DNA of 64,000 bases from Fibrobacterota bacterium (GTDB lineage Bacteria; Fibrobacterota; Chitinivibrionia; Chitinivibrionales; FEN-1185), in assembly GCA_003165595.1 (NCBI GenBank), contig PLWQ01000012.1:8856-72855 (forward strand), given 5' to 3'. This document shows positions 53,881 to 62,137 of the stretch, piece by piece (the first letter of the stretch is position 1; each line of letters begins with the position of its first letter). A program made the position numbers and the translations under genes. The notes below the pieces were generated by a model that saw only the letters and a program-made list of their open reading frames with translations, ran no database searches and was not told where the DNA came from.

Positions 53881-54882
53881 TCACTTGCCTACAAGAGGCC
53901 TCAGGACCAGGTAGGCTATCGCGCCAAACGCTGCCGTCGCCGGAATGGTCAGCAGCCAGGCATACAGAATTTTTCTCGCCGTTATCCACCGTACTTTTGC
54001 AGCCTGCTCAACCGCGCCGACGCCCATGATTGACCCGGCGATCACATGCGTGGTGCTGACGGGGATGCCGAAATGCGCGGTGCCGAGGAGCACGAGCGCG
54101 GCAGCGCTTTCCGCGCAGAACCCTTCTTTGGCCTGGATCTTGGTTATTTTAGTGCCCATGGTCTTTACAATTCGCCATCCGCCCAGCATGGTGCCCAGGC
54201 CTATTGCGGTGTAGCAGGAAAGTACAATCCACCCCTGCAACTCAAACGAATGCGTAAGGCCTCCTGAAAAGAGCGCGAGGGCGATCACGCCCATGGTTTT
54301 TTGCGCGTCATTTGTACCGTGGCCGATGCTGTACCAAAATGAAGAAACAAGCTGAAGATACTTGAACACTTTTGTGGTTCCGGTGTAGCTCGCCCGCCTG
54401 AAGAGCCAGAACATGATGAGGGTGAAAATCGATGAGCCGATCATGCCGATGAGCGGTGCGAGCACGATAAACAGAACTATGGTAAGAACGCCGCCCCAGA
54501 TAACAACCTGAGGGCCTGCTGCCGCAATGCCCGCGCCCACAAGCCCGCCTATGAGTGCGTGACTGCTCGATGTGGGCAAGCCCAGCAGCCACGTGATGAT
54601 GTTCCAGGCGATGGCGCCCACAAGCGCGGCGCACACCACGGTGAGCGTCACGTGGTCAATGTGAATAATGCCTTTGCCGACCGTTTTTGCAATGGCAGTG
54701 CCGAATGCAAAATAGCCGACAAAGTTGGCCAGTCCGGCCATGAGTACTGCCTGGCCGGGAGTGAGGGTGCGGGTAACGACCACAGTGGCAATTGAGTTTG
54801 CGGAGTCGTGAAAGCCGTTGACAAAATCAAACAACAGAGCGATAATGACCACGGCAACAACAAGACCAAAGGTACTGATCAT
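53881..54882 (-). CDS. pit: Low-affinity inorganic phosphate transporter (Pit/PiT family)
   Basis: 333 aa with about ten helices and the duplicated PiT signature: FDFVNGFHDSANSIATVV near the N-terminus and IGHGTNDAQKTMGVIALAL in the middle. GLPTSSSHALIGGLVGAG and GIPVSTTHVIAGSIMGVG are the paired half-site motifs. GGGAG precedes the ATG. It is a cation-coupled phosphate (or metal-phosphate) importer in the inner membrane. No PhoU-like Pit regulator (DUF47) sits beside it. The promoter has a strong three-unit Pho-box array, unlike constitutive E. coli pitA. Confidence 0.96.
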   Translation of the reverse strand: MISTFGLVVAVVIIALLFDFVNGFHDSANSIATVVVTRTLTPGQAVLMAGLANFVGYFAFGTAIAKTVGKGIIHIDHVTLTVVCAALVGAIAWNIITWLLGLPTSSSHALIGGLVGAGIAAAGPQVVIWGGVLTIVLFIVLAPLIGMIGSSIFTLIMFWLFRRASYTGTTKVFKYLQLVSSFWYSIGHGTNDAQKTMGVIALALFSGGLTHSFELQGWIVLSCYTAIGLGTMLGGWRIVKTMGTKITKIQAKEGFCAESAAALVLLGTAHFGIPVSTTHVIAGSIMGVGAVEQAAKVRWITARKILYAWLLTIPATAAFGAIAYLVLRPLVGK

Positions 54883-54940
54883 GCTCGTTCTCCCTATTCG
54901 ATTGTGAATTGATAAAATGTTTGTCGCAAGTTTTGATTTG

Positions 54941-54967
54941 GTTAGCTAATCGTTAGAATAGTGTTAG
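54941..54967 (-). promoter_or_regulatory. Pho-box array for pit
   Basis: Three perfect units GTTAG at 54941, 54952 and 54963, exactly 11 bp apart, 59 bp before the pit start. Degenerate in-phase units flank it (GTTTT at 54930, GTGCG at 54974). This is the best example of the motif. Confidence 0.88.
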
Positions 54968-55071
54968 GAAAACGTGCGTGGCAGTTCATGATTTCCCGGT
55001 AACGATCGGCGGCCGTGCGGCTTGTTTGGCCCCCATTGCGGAGACCGATCCCGGCCACCTCCGCATCCATC

Positions 55072-55087
55072 CTAATCAAAAAGTAAC
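55072..55087 (+). promoter_or_regulatory. Weak two-unit Pho-box-like site
   Basis: CTAAT (55072) and GTAAC (55083), 11 bp apart, sense to the flavodoxin gene but 300 bp away. It may be chance, or may have served the decayed gene in between. Confidence 0.3.
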
Positions 55088-55189
55088 CTCATTTCCCACG
55101 GTTCCGCAAAGGCAAGATTGTATATTGTCCGCTGTCCATGGAAGTCCGAATCCTTTCGGGAGCTTCCACGAGAAAGGGAGCGGGGCGAA

Positions 55190-55321
55190 ATGGTTACCGC
55201 TGATTCTTCGCGGTACAGAGAAGATTTTTGCGGCCATGGCCATCGGGTATCCTGATGTTGCCTTTCACAACAAGATTCCAAACAGAGGAGCGCAAGTCCA
55301 GTGGAACAGTTCAAGATCATA
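55190..55321 (+). pseudogene. Remnant of a nitroreductase C-terminus
   Basis: The frame reads LILRGTEKIFAAMAIGYPD and then VAFHNKIPNRGAQVQW, which resembles the C-terminal end of ferredoxin-type nitroreductases (pattern ...A-M-x-I-G-Y-P ... P-R-x-x-x-x-x-x-W). The preceding 200 bases do not give the flavin-binding part in any frame, so only a stub remains. It lies just before the flavodoxin gene, a plausible former redox partner. The rest of the 502-bp pit/flavodoxin gap is without other genes. Confidence 0.4.
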
Positions 55322-55384
55322 ACAAAGCGCGTGCGTCTCCACCTGCATGCAATCACCAATCACCAACTATAAAGGAGAGCCCCT

Positions 55385-55933
55385 ATGAAAACCCTTGTTG
55401 TCTACTATTCCAATTCCGGAAGCAACAAGTATCTTGCGGAGAAAATCGCCCGTGCTTTGAAGTGCGACAGCGAAGCAATCAAACCAAGATTGAATTTTTT
55501 CCCGTTCCTTATCCTGTTCTCGCTGACGAAAACCAGTGTGGGAATCAAGCGCCTCAGCCGTAATGTGGCTGAATTTGATCGCATAATCGTATGTTGCCCG
55601 ATTTGGATGGGTCAGATTATTTCACCCTTGCGTGACTTTATCGGGAGATATCACACAAGCATCAACAAGCTTTGCTTAGCCTCCTGCTGCGGAAGCAGCG
55701 ACGCCGCCAAAGACGTTAAATTCGGATATGCCGGAGTGTTCCGTAAAGTCAAAGACATGCTTGGAGACAAGTGCGTTCTGTGCGAGGCCTTCCCCGTTGG
55801 CCTGGTTCTGGCGGAAGACAAGAAGGGAGACGGCAATGCAATGATGAAGGCTCGTTTGTCGGATGATAATTTTACCGGTGAGATTCAAAAGAGACTGGAT
55901 GATTTCATTCAAAGAATTGACAAGGTTGACTGA
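55385..55933 (+). CDS. Flavodoxin-like protein
   Basis: 182 aa, AAAGGAG before the ATG. The FMN phosphate loop is LVVYYSNSGSNKYLAEKIA at the N-terminus, with strand FDRIIVCCPIWMGQIISPLRDFI forming the second flavin loop and LCLASCCGSS the third. This is the flavodoxin_4-like class of small redox proteins, acting as an electron carrier or as an NAD(P)H:acceptor reductase subunit. It is monocistronic, converging with the acetyltransferase gene 55 bp away. Confidence 0.87.
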   Translation: MKTLVVYYSNSGSNKYLAEKIARALKCDSEAIKPRLNFFPFLILFSLTKTSVGIKRLSRNVAEFDRIIVCCPIWMGQIISPLRDFIGRYHTSINKLCLASCCGSSDAAKDVKFGYAGVFRKVKDMLGDKCVLCEAFPVGLVLAEDKKGDGNAMMKARLSDDNFTGEIQKRLDDFIQRIDKVD

Positions 55934-55988
55934 CTGGCCTGGGTCGGAGTTCTTCTTTAGCGAACAGCCTTTGCCGAACTCGACAGGC

Positions 55989-56537
55989 CTACTGCCTGAC
56001 CGCCGCCGTGCCCGTGTCGCCGAATGTAATCCAGTAGTGACATTGCGCATCATGCGTCTTTTCGAAAACACCGCCGTTGTTTTCGATGCATTTCCTTGAG
56101 GCAAGGTTCTTCTCCTGACACACAAGCAAGACCTTTCCGTATTTCATTTCACGCGCCTTTTCCAGGGTTTTCCGGAGTATGAGATTCCCGTACTTCTTGT
56201 TTCGCTCGGAAGGCCTGACGCAATAACTGATAAATCCCACGTCATTCAAAACCTCATTCAGCACTTTAAAATTCTGCAAACGGAATATCCTGCCCATTCC
56301 AACCGGATACCCGCCGATTCTGAGCCAGAATGTGGTCATCGGAACCTCGCCGAGGTTCAAATTGATCCCCTTCGATAATCGCATGCGGCATTTGAGATAC
56401 TCTTCGAATTTCTCCGGTTCCAAAGCATGGGCGTCGTTTTCGAACCCGGTTTCCAAAGCCGGTATCTCGCGCAACATCTCCAGAATGTCATGGCCGTCGC
56501 TTCGTGTCGCTTCATCAAGAGAGATCGTCTCTTCCAT
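55989..56537 (-). CDS. GNAT-family acetyltransferase
   Basis: 182 aa from the ATG at 56537 (GAGGA upstream). Fold elements in order: TRSDGHDILEMLREIP (beta1-alpha1), TTFWLRIGGYPVGMGRIFRLQ (beta2-beta4), VGFISYCVRPSERNKKYGNLIL with the acetyl-CoA-binding R/Q-x-x-G-x-G/A-like turn, then LLVCQEKNLASRKCIENNGGVF, the usual late Asn-containing helix. The length and GYPVGMGRIF segment match the predicted COG3981-type acetyltransferases. Substrate unknown. No signal peptide. Confidence 0.85.
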   Translation of the reverse strand: MEETISLDEATRSDGHDILEMLREIPALETGFENDAHALEPEKFEEYLKCRMRLSKGINLNLGEVPMTTFWLRIGGYPVGMGRIFRLQNFKVLNEVLNDVGFISYCVRPSERNKKYGNLILRKTLEKAREMKYGKVLLVCQEKNLASRKCIENNGGVFEKTHDAQCHYWITFGDTGTAAVRQ

Positions 56538-56815
56538 GACTGGTTCCTCGACTGTTCCAGTGTGAAGGTCCCGGGCCTTCGAAACGCAGATCAATTGGTC
56601 TATTTGACCTGCATCACAGCCCCTCTGTTTCCCTGGTCGCCCCAAATGGAATTTAAGCAAACTAAAGCAAGATCCTCCGGCCTCCGATCAGATAACGTAA
56701 GCCAAAAACCGAAGAATCTGGATACTTTGAGTTTTCGATCACAACATGGGGCTATTAAGGCCAAGGCAGCATCATCTCGCCTCTCCCCCAAGAACCTATA
56801 CCAAAGGAGTCTTTG

Positions 56816-57256
56816 ATGGATCCGTCACAGTTGGCAACCGGAAGCTTCTCAGCATCATCGAGTTCCGACGTTCAGGGCAGCCAAGGTCATCACCATCACC
56901 ACCGGAAAAACGTGTCGGACCAGGTGTCGGACATGACCTCCGCGATCGACAGCGCGGTCAAGGCCGGACAGCTCACCAGCGATCAGGCCACGACAATGAA
57001 GAAAGAGCTGGCGGACATCACGCAAACCCTTGCTCAAGCAAATTCCACCACCTCCACGACGGCCCAGAGCGGTTCTACCACAAGTCAAAATCCGTTGTCG
57101 CAGCTCTCGGCCGCCGACCGCCAAAAGGTGATGAAAGAGCTTCACGATGTCGGCAAGGAACTGTACCTGGCGACCAAACCGCAAGCAAAATCGCAGAATG
57201 GCGATCAGATTTCCGCGAGCACGGACGCGAATTCGTTGCTCAACATTTCCGCATGA
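56816..57256 (+). CDS. Small Ser/Thr/Gln-rich protein of unknown function (1)
   Basis: 146 aa from the ATG at 56816 (AAGGAG six bases upstream; a TTG one codon earlier is possible). N-terminal 30 residues Ser-rich with a five-His run (GSQGHHHHHRKN), then helices VSDQVSDMTSAIDSAVKAGQLTSDQATTMKKELADITQTL, a Ser/Thr/Gln linker, and SAADRQKVMKELHDVGKELYLA. The helical part resembles two EF-hand-like helix pairs without calcium loops. No signal peptide is seen. It is followed by a second Ser-rich protein; the pair may act together. Function not recognised. Confidence 0.65.
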   Translation: MDPSQLATGSFSASSSSDVQGSQGHHHHHRKNVSDQVSDMTSAIDSAVKAGQLTSDQATTMKKELADITQTLAQANSTTSTTAQSGSTTSQNPLSQLSAADRQKVMKELHDVGKELYLATKPQAKSQNGDQISASTDANSLLNISA

Positions 57257-57284
57257 AGTTTGGGTCCCTGAGACGGAAGCGCAA

Positions 57285-57313
57285 GCAACTACCGGCACGT
57301 GGCCGGCAGTTGC
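57285..57313 (+). terminator. Hairpin between the two Ser-rich protein genes
   Basis: Arms GCAACTACCGGC and GCCGGCAGTTGC (one mismatch) 29 bp after the first gene's stop. No T-run follows directly, so attenuation is more likely than full termination. Confidence 0.5.
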
Positions 57314-57449
57314 CTGCCTGTTTACGAGGTCAGAATATCCCGGGCGCGCAAGCGCCATGATGGCCGCTTAAGTCCGGGAAAAAATGCAGGATGCACACAT
57401 TTTCAAGGGAGTGAAAATGGGCAAAATAATTTAGACCGCGAGGTTTGAA

Positions 57450-58040
57450 ATGGACGTATCTCAGGTATCAAGTTCTTCTCTTCAAAGTTCACAGTTGCTG
57501 CAATCCTTGTTGTCTGCATCCGGAGCTTCGACTGCAACCGGGCAGGCAGCCTCCACATTTGCCAATACGCTCCAAAATGCCGCGCAAGCCTCCGGTTCGA
57601 CGGGAACAAGCAAGGCCAACGACTTGTCCATGCTCATGGCGCTCACCAACAATGACGACCTTGCGACATTGCTTAATTCTCAAGACACAAGCGGAAGCGC
57701 CGGCGACCTTTTCCCGTCGACTGCAGACACCGGCAACAGCAACAGCAGCAGCAGTCTTGCAATGCTCCAGAATTTGATGGGCTCCACAAGCAGTACCGAC
57801 CCGCTGGCGGCATTGCTGGATTCTGGCAGCAGCAGTTCGAGCGATCCTCTCCTGGACATGATGCAGTCGTCCGATGATTCCTCTTCGGACCCCGGCGACG
57901 TGTCGTCCATATTTGAGGATTTGCAAGGCGCGGGCGCCACGAGCAATCCCGAATTTGCCGCCCTGCAATCTCTGATACAATCCGGCGGCAACGCGAGCGA
58001 CCTGGCTAGTGTGTTTCAGAACATGCAGCAGACAACATGA
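57450..58040 (+). CDS. Ser/Asp-rich low-complexity protein of unknown function (2)
   Basis: 196 aa; GAGG precedes the ATG by six bases. It begins MDVSQVSSSSLQSSQLLQSLL, and the body repeats short units of the form L-x-x-L-L/M with Ser/Asp/Asn spacers (LMALTNNDDLATLLNSQD; LDSGSSSSSDPLLDMMQSSD; LQSLIQSGGNASDLASVFQNM). There is no Sec signal and Cys is absent. Composition and repeats recall secreted hook- or needle-associated proteins or phase-separating scaffolds, but nothing is specific. It follows the 56816 gene by 193 bp on the same strand. Confidence 0.65.
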   Translation: MDVSQVSSSSLQSSQLLQSLLSASGASTATGQAASTFANTLQNAAQASGSTGTSKANDLSMLMALTNNDDLATLLNSQDTSGSAGDLFPSTADTGNSNSSSSLAMLQNLMGSTSSTDPLAALLDSGSSSSSDPLLDMMQSSDDSSSDPGDVSSIFEDLQGAGATSNPEFAALQSLIQSGGNASDLASVFQNMQQTT

Positions 58041-58121
58041 CAAAACACAGTCTTTGTTTGCTGTGCGGTTCCACCTATATTTGACAACTAGGAATATGGG
58101 CGCCCCGCCGCAATTGCAATA

Positions 58122-58236
58122 TAGGGAGTTGGGCGTTGCCCCGCTTTGCGGGGCCGGTCTCCCTACAGGCTCGGCTATTCGCCTCGGTGCCGGTCCGCCC
58201 TATGCGCCTGCGGCGCGGGTCGGCCGGCACTTTGCT
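58122..58236 (-). repeat. Dispersed repeat family 2, copy B (inverted)
   Basis: The reverse complement of this stretch reproduces 24182-24292: GCCGGCCGACCCG, CAGGCGCATAGGGCGG, CCGGCA-CGAGGC, CCGAGC and GGAGA-CG recur in order, then a hairpin CCCCGCAAAGCGGGG. It occupies the middle of the 390-bp gap after the second Ser-rich gene. No ORF is seen in the rest of the gap. Confidence 0.65.
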
Positions 58237-58430
58237 TTTGCAAACCCTGCGGTCCACCTAACGCTGGACAGAAGACTAACGCCACAATTGTCAAGCTCCG
58301 CTTTTTCAATGACCGATAATGCATTTGGCTCCTCGAATGAGGCTAACAGCCGGGATCGCCAAGCCACTTCACTGTCAACTGTCAACTTTGAACTTTTAAC
58401 TTCTTTCCCCTTCACGCCACCAAAGAGCAA

Positions 58431-59465
58431 TCACCAGCAGATTCCAAAATTTATGCCGGCCTCCAGGGGGTATAAATTTTGCGTATTCGTCGTGTAACCT
58501 GAGACACTATCTAACAACTGGGTTGTTGTTGTGATGGGCAAGACATGCTGCGCAACTCTGATCTCGACATAGAAAACGGTCTTTCCCTGCGTGGGAAACA
58601 TGACCCCGGTCTGTATGTAGGGTGCAAGGGCGAAGGACAGGCCGGGATTGGAGGAGTTCAGGTTCGTGAAATAGATTCCGGGATTCAATCCAGCGCCAAG
58701 ATACCATCCCTCATTGCCGTTGCCCGATATGATATAGTAGTCGCCTCCCACATCAAAATAACCACCCCCGTACGATTGAGAGGTCGGTGTCGACGTTGCA
58801 TTTTGGGACGATGTGCCCATCGAAGTCGGCATCTTTGCGCCCCCGCCAATCTCTATGAAATACTTTTCCTCGTCAAGCCTCATGTCGAACCCGACAGTGA
58901 CCATTGGAGACAAGGCAGGGGAATTCCAATCATAGGGGTAAACTCCGCCTATCTTAATTCCCTTGCGTTTTAGGCTCTTGTTGGTGCTGCTCATTGTCTT
59001 GTTGACAATGGTTCCTTGAATTTGTTCCAGCGGAGTCTTCTTCCACAGAGCGACGGCGATGTTTTCACATTGCCCCTCGATGTCGCTATTCATTAGGGTT
59101 GTTGCCACCTTGTGGATTTCATTGCCGGTCTTGTCCCTGCGGAATACGGTCACGATGGTCTTCTGGCTATGCTCAAGCGAATCCAGGTCGGGAGAGAAGC
59201 CGACAGCCTCAATCTCAATGTATTCCGATACCCCCAGTTTTGCAGCAGCCGCAGCATAATTGGAATCAGCCGCAATGGCCTTGCCGGACCTGAGGGGCGA
59301 CACGACTCTGAGGCCCGAAACTCCTTCATACTTTTGTGACAGCAGCATGGCAAAGGCGCCAACGTAGCCACGGTCGACGTTAACACATTCCGGCGGGAAA
59401 ACCGCCACGTTTTCGGCGAACACAATCGCGGCAGACAGCATCAGAATGAAAGTGATCTTGTTCAT
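58431..59465 (-). CDS. Outer-membrane or envelope protein of unknown function
   Basis: 344 aa from the ATG at 59465 (GGAGGAAG upstream). The signal peptide is MNKITFILMLSAAIVFAENV. Residues about 20-150 form an alpha/beta domain with a VAVFPPECVNVDRGYVGAFAMLL start and AAAAKLGVSEYIEIEAVGF, resembling periplasmic domains that assemble curli or TolB-like components. From residue about 190 the chain looks like a beta-barrel or beta-sandwich (GIKIGGVYPYDW; KYFIEIGGGAKM; GGGYFDVGGDYYII; GWYLGAGLNPGIYF), ending LYPLEAGINFGICW. An 8-14-strand outer-membrane barrel is likely. It is monocistronic. Confidence 0.75.
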   Translation of the reverse strand: MNKITFILMLSAAIVFAENVAVFPPECVNVDRGYVGAFAMLLSQKYEGVSGLRVVSPLRSGKAIAADSNYAAAAAKLGVSEYIEIEAVGFSPDLDSLEHSQKTIVTVFRRDKTGNEIHKVATTLMNSDIEGQCENIAVALWKKTPLEQIQGTIVNKTMSSTNKSLKRKGIKIGGVYPYDWNSPALSPMVTVGFDMRLDEEKYFIEIGGGAKMPTSMGTSSQNATSTPTSQSYGGGYFDVGGDYYIISGNGNEGWYLGAGLNPGIYFTNLNSSNPGLSFALAPYIQTGVMFPTQGKTVFYVEIRVAQHVLPITTTTQLLDSVSGYTTNTQNLYPLEAGINFGICW

Positions 59466-59897
59466 TTCTTCCTCCTGCATTCTGGTGTGGTGATACAAAG
59501 TGATAATGAAGAACGGCGCGTTCAGTGATGGTATATGCATCAGTCATGCCACAGCAGAAATGCCAAAATTATCGTTATTTCGGGGATGAGTTGCTGCTGA
59601 TAGTCGCTTAAACGCCACTAGTCACGGTTGAAGTGTATTTGTGCGACCATGGATGGGTGTTGTCGAACATCTAACCAAACCGGAGATCGTAAGCTTGCAC
59701 TTCTCATTCTTTGTTACCGCCGTAAGAATGGCAAATGCAATACCAGCTTGACCAGAGCCGCATTGACGATATATACTTGTTTACTCAACCTCCCCGGTGC
59801 TCTCCTTGTTCTCGTTGCTTTTTGCCAGGACAGGCGGAGTAGTGAGTCAATTGCACAACAAGCTGACGGACAAGAACCTTACCTCAAGAGCATTTTT
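59466..59897. other. Intergenic stretch, no gene seen
   Basis: 432 bp between divergent genes. The reading frame of the downstream reductase extends upstream to 59628 but without homology-like sequence or a ribosome site there. The region is AT-richer than average and probably holds both promoters. Confidence 0.4.
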
Positions 59898-60854
59898 ATG
59901 AGAGCAATTTGCTGCACACGATACGGACCGCCGGAAGTGTTACAACTTCAAGAGGTGGAAAAACCAATTCCGCGCAATAATGAGTTATGCATTAAAATTT
60001 TTGCGACAACAATAACAGCGAGCGATTGCATAGTCCGCGGCTCCAAACTTCCGGTTTGGCACCCTATGGGCCTCATGATGGGCATTGTGTTGGGTTTTGG
60101 GAAACCACGCAATCCCATACTTGGGATGGTGCTATCCGGTGAAATTGAATCCGTGGGCAAACATGTTAAACGATTCCAAAAAGGAGATAGGGTTTTTGCT
60201 TTTACCGTAAATCCGGGTACCCAAATGCGCTTTGGTACCTATGCAGAATACATGTGCCTGTCGGAAGATTGGAAGGTTTCTCCAAAACCCTTAAATTTAA
60301 CATACGAAGAAGCAGCCGCTATTCCCTATGGAGGAATGCTCGCGCTGCACTTCCTGAAGAAGGCAAACATTCAGGAAGGAAATACGGTTCTTGTTTATGG
60401 CGCATCCGGCTCCATCGGAACTTCTGCAATTCAGCTTGCCAAATACTTTGGAGCGAACGTAACCGGGGTATGCAGCGCTGCAAATTTAGAATTGGTGAAA
60501 TCTCTCGGTGCCGATACGGTTATCGATTATACAAAAGACAACGCTCTTGAAAGCAAAACGCTTTACGACCTCGTCTTTGATGCCGTCGGAAAAAGAAAAA
60601 GTTCTCGATTCAAATTGCATTGCAAAACGAGCCTTACCGCTCGCGGGAAATACATTTCTGTCGATGATGGTTCGCCCATTCCAAAAATGAAGAATTTGAT
60701 TTTACTTAAGAATTTGGCAGAAGCGAATCTCATAAGACCTGTTATTGATAGATGCTATCCGCTGGAAGATATGGTCGAAGCACACAGGTATGTAGACACC
60801 GGGCATAAAAAGGGGAATGTCGTAATTACAGTAGCGCACGATAACAGTGCCTGA
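59898..60854 (+). CDS. Zinc-independent MDR-family NAD(P)H oxidoreductase
   Basis: 318 aa from the ATG at 59898, which begins the family-typical MRAICCTRYGPPEVLQL. GroES-like N-terminal half (ITASDCIVRGSKLP; ILGMVLSGEIESVGKHVKRFQKGDRVFAF) and Rossmann half (VLVYGASGSIGTSAIQLAKYFGANV; GADTVIDYTKDN). No zinc-binding Cys cluster, so it belongs with quinone oxidoreductase-like enzymes. Base composition is clearly AT-richer than neighbouring genes, with codons such as AAA, TTA and ATA frequent, suggesting recent transfer. Confidence 0.88.
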   Translation: MRAICCTRYGPPEVLQLQEVEKPIPRNNELCIKIFATTITASDCIVRGSKLPVWHPMGLMMGIVLGFGKPRNPILGMVLSGEIESVGKHVKRFQKGDRVFAFTVNPGTQMRFGTYAEYMCLSEDWKVSPKPLNLTYEEAAAIPYGGMLALHFLKKANIQEGNTVLVYGASGSIGTSAIQLAKYFGANVTGVCSAANLELVKSLGADTVIDYTKDNALESKTLYDLVFDAVGKRKSSRFKLHCKTSLTARGKYISVDDGSPIPKMKNLILLKNLAEANLIRPVIDRCYPLEDMVEAHRYVDTGHKKGNVVITVAHDNSA

Positions 60855-60879
60855 CGAAACCCTTCCGATGTGAAGACCC

Positions 60880-60950
60880 ACGCAGCAGAGCTTCGGGGAC
60901 CACGACTTAGGCCGCATACACTTGCTACAGGAGCAGTGCGCTCGCCGTAG
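60880..60950 (+). repeat. Dispersed intergenic repeat family 1, copy F (partial)
   Basis: CGCAGCAGAGCTTCGGGGACCACGACTT is followed by CGCATACACTTGCTACAGGAGCAG. It aligns with block Y of copies A and D (CACGACTAC ... CAACACTACAGGAGTAG) with several changes. It lies just after the MDR gene. Confidence 0.5.
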
Positions 60951-61114
60951 GATTCAAAACCTTCGACCAGCAAATCCGGGCTTGCATTTAATCTTGTCTT
61001 CTCTGTTTTTGCAGTGACTTTTCTCATTGGAAAGCCGACTCCCCGCCTCCTATTTTCTAGTATTGACTCAGACACGTTTTGCGCGTTAAGGCCCATTGCT
61101 AAAGGAGAAGCAGG

Positions 61115-62113
61115 ATGGTCAAGACTCCGCTGGAGATGCGTGCGCTCGCACAGGATCTGACTGTTTCGGTGTGGACCCTCAGCGCAATTGGAACGCTGTT
61201 CGAATCCGGTCTCGTGGAACATTTGCGCGAGTCAATGTCACTCGACGATCTCGCGGTGCGCTGCCCGGCGCTCTCGAAGACTCTCATCAAAAGGTGTCTG
61301 GCCGTCGCGGCCGCAGCAGGTGTGGTAGCGGCGGGAAACGGACATTATCAACTTGCCCAGGGAGCGATGCCGTTTTCTCAACAACCTTTTCGAATGACAT
61401 TGCAAGGGGAAATCCGCTCATCCCTGATGCAGCCTTTGGTCTTCCTCAATGCATCGGCCGGCAGGGTTTCCGGCTCGGGCTGGTCCCATGCGGACTCCGT
61501 GCTTCTACAGGCACAGGGTGACGCTTCGGCAATGTTCCCTCCGATGTTCAAGGCGAACATCGTTCCTTCCCTGGGCGATCTGGCGGCCCGGCTCGACGGG
61601 CCCGGCGCGCGTTTTCTCGACGTGGGCGTCGGCGTGGCTTCGCTTGCCATCGCGATGTGCCGTACCTGGCCGGGACTTCGGGTGGTCGGTCTGGATACGT
61701 TCGAGGCCACGCTTGCAATAGCGCTAGAGAACGTAACGCGCACGAACCTGCAAGATCGTATTGAACTGTTGAAAATAGCAGTTGAGGATTTTCGTGACGA
61801 GGAGAAGTACGATCTCGCATGGCTCCCCAGCTTCTTCATTGCCGCGCCTGATCTCCCTGCGGCCATCGGCCGCGTTCGAACCTCGCTCAGGCCCGGCGGT
61901 TGGCTGCTTTTTCCGATTGGCGACTATATCGGCGACGAGCTATCACGATCGGTCTTTGCCCTGATAAACGAGTGTTGGGGCGGTCCGGCGCTTTCCTTTT
62001 CGGAAGCGGAGTCTCTGTTAAAAGAGGCAGGGTTCGAGGCTATCCGCGCCTTACCGGCACCTCCTGCCTGGCCGCCGCTGTTTGTAGCTCAGCGTGCGAT
62101 GGAATCGCGCTAA
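61115..62113 (+). CDS. SAM-dependent methyltransferase with winged-helix N-terminus
   Basis: 332 aa, AAAGGAG before the ATG. The N-terminal 90 residues are a dimerisation/winged-helix domain (WTLSAIGTLFESGLVEHLRE; LIKRCLAVAAAAGVVAAGNGHYQL) as in plant-type O-methyltransferases and RebM-like enzymes. Class I motif I is ARFLDVGVGVASLAIAMC, with GLRVVGLDTFE for ribose binding and LRPGGWLLFPIGDY as motif III. Substrate unknown, probably a small molecule. High GC, in contrast to the preceding gene. Confidence 0.87.
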   Translation: MVKTPLEMRALAQDLTVSVWTLSAIGTLFESGLVEHLRESMSLDDLAVRCPALSKTLIKRCLAVAAAAGVVAAGNGHYQLAQGAMPFSQQPFRMTLQGEIRSSLMQPLVFLNASAGRVSGSGWSHADSVLLQAQGDASAMFPPMFKANIVPSLGDLAARLDGPGARFLDVGVGVASLAIAMCRTWPGLRVVGLDTFEATLAIALENVTRTNLQDRIELLKIAVEDFRDEEKYDLAWLPSFFIAAPDLPAAIGRVRTSLRPGGWLLFPIGDYIGDELSRSVFALINECWGGPALSFSEAESLLKEAGFEAIRALPAPPAWPPLFVAQRAMESR

Positions 62114-62137
62114 AATTGTTCGGCGTACAAAGCTATA

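Noticed and set aside
53711-53989. Minus-strand 92-codon frame overlapping the pit 3' end.
   Set aside because: Out of frame with pit, no ribosome site, overlaps both pit coding sequence and the repeat array.
31135-54967. The regularly spaced short repeats as a CRISPR or CRISPR-like array.
   Set aside because: Units are 5 bp with 6-bp spacers, only 2-4 per site, always upstream of genes; this is regulator-binding geometry, and no cas gene is present.
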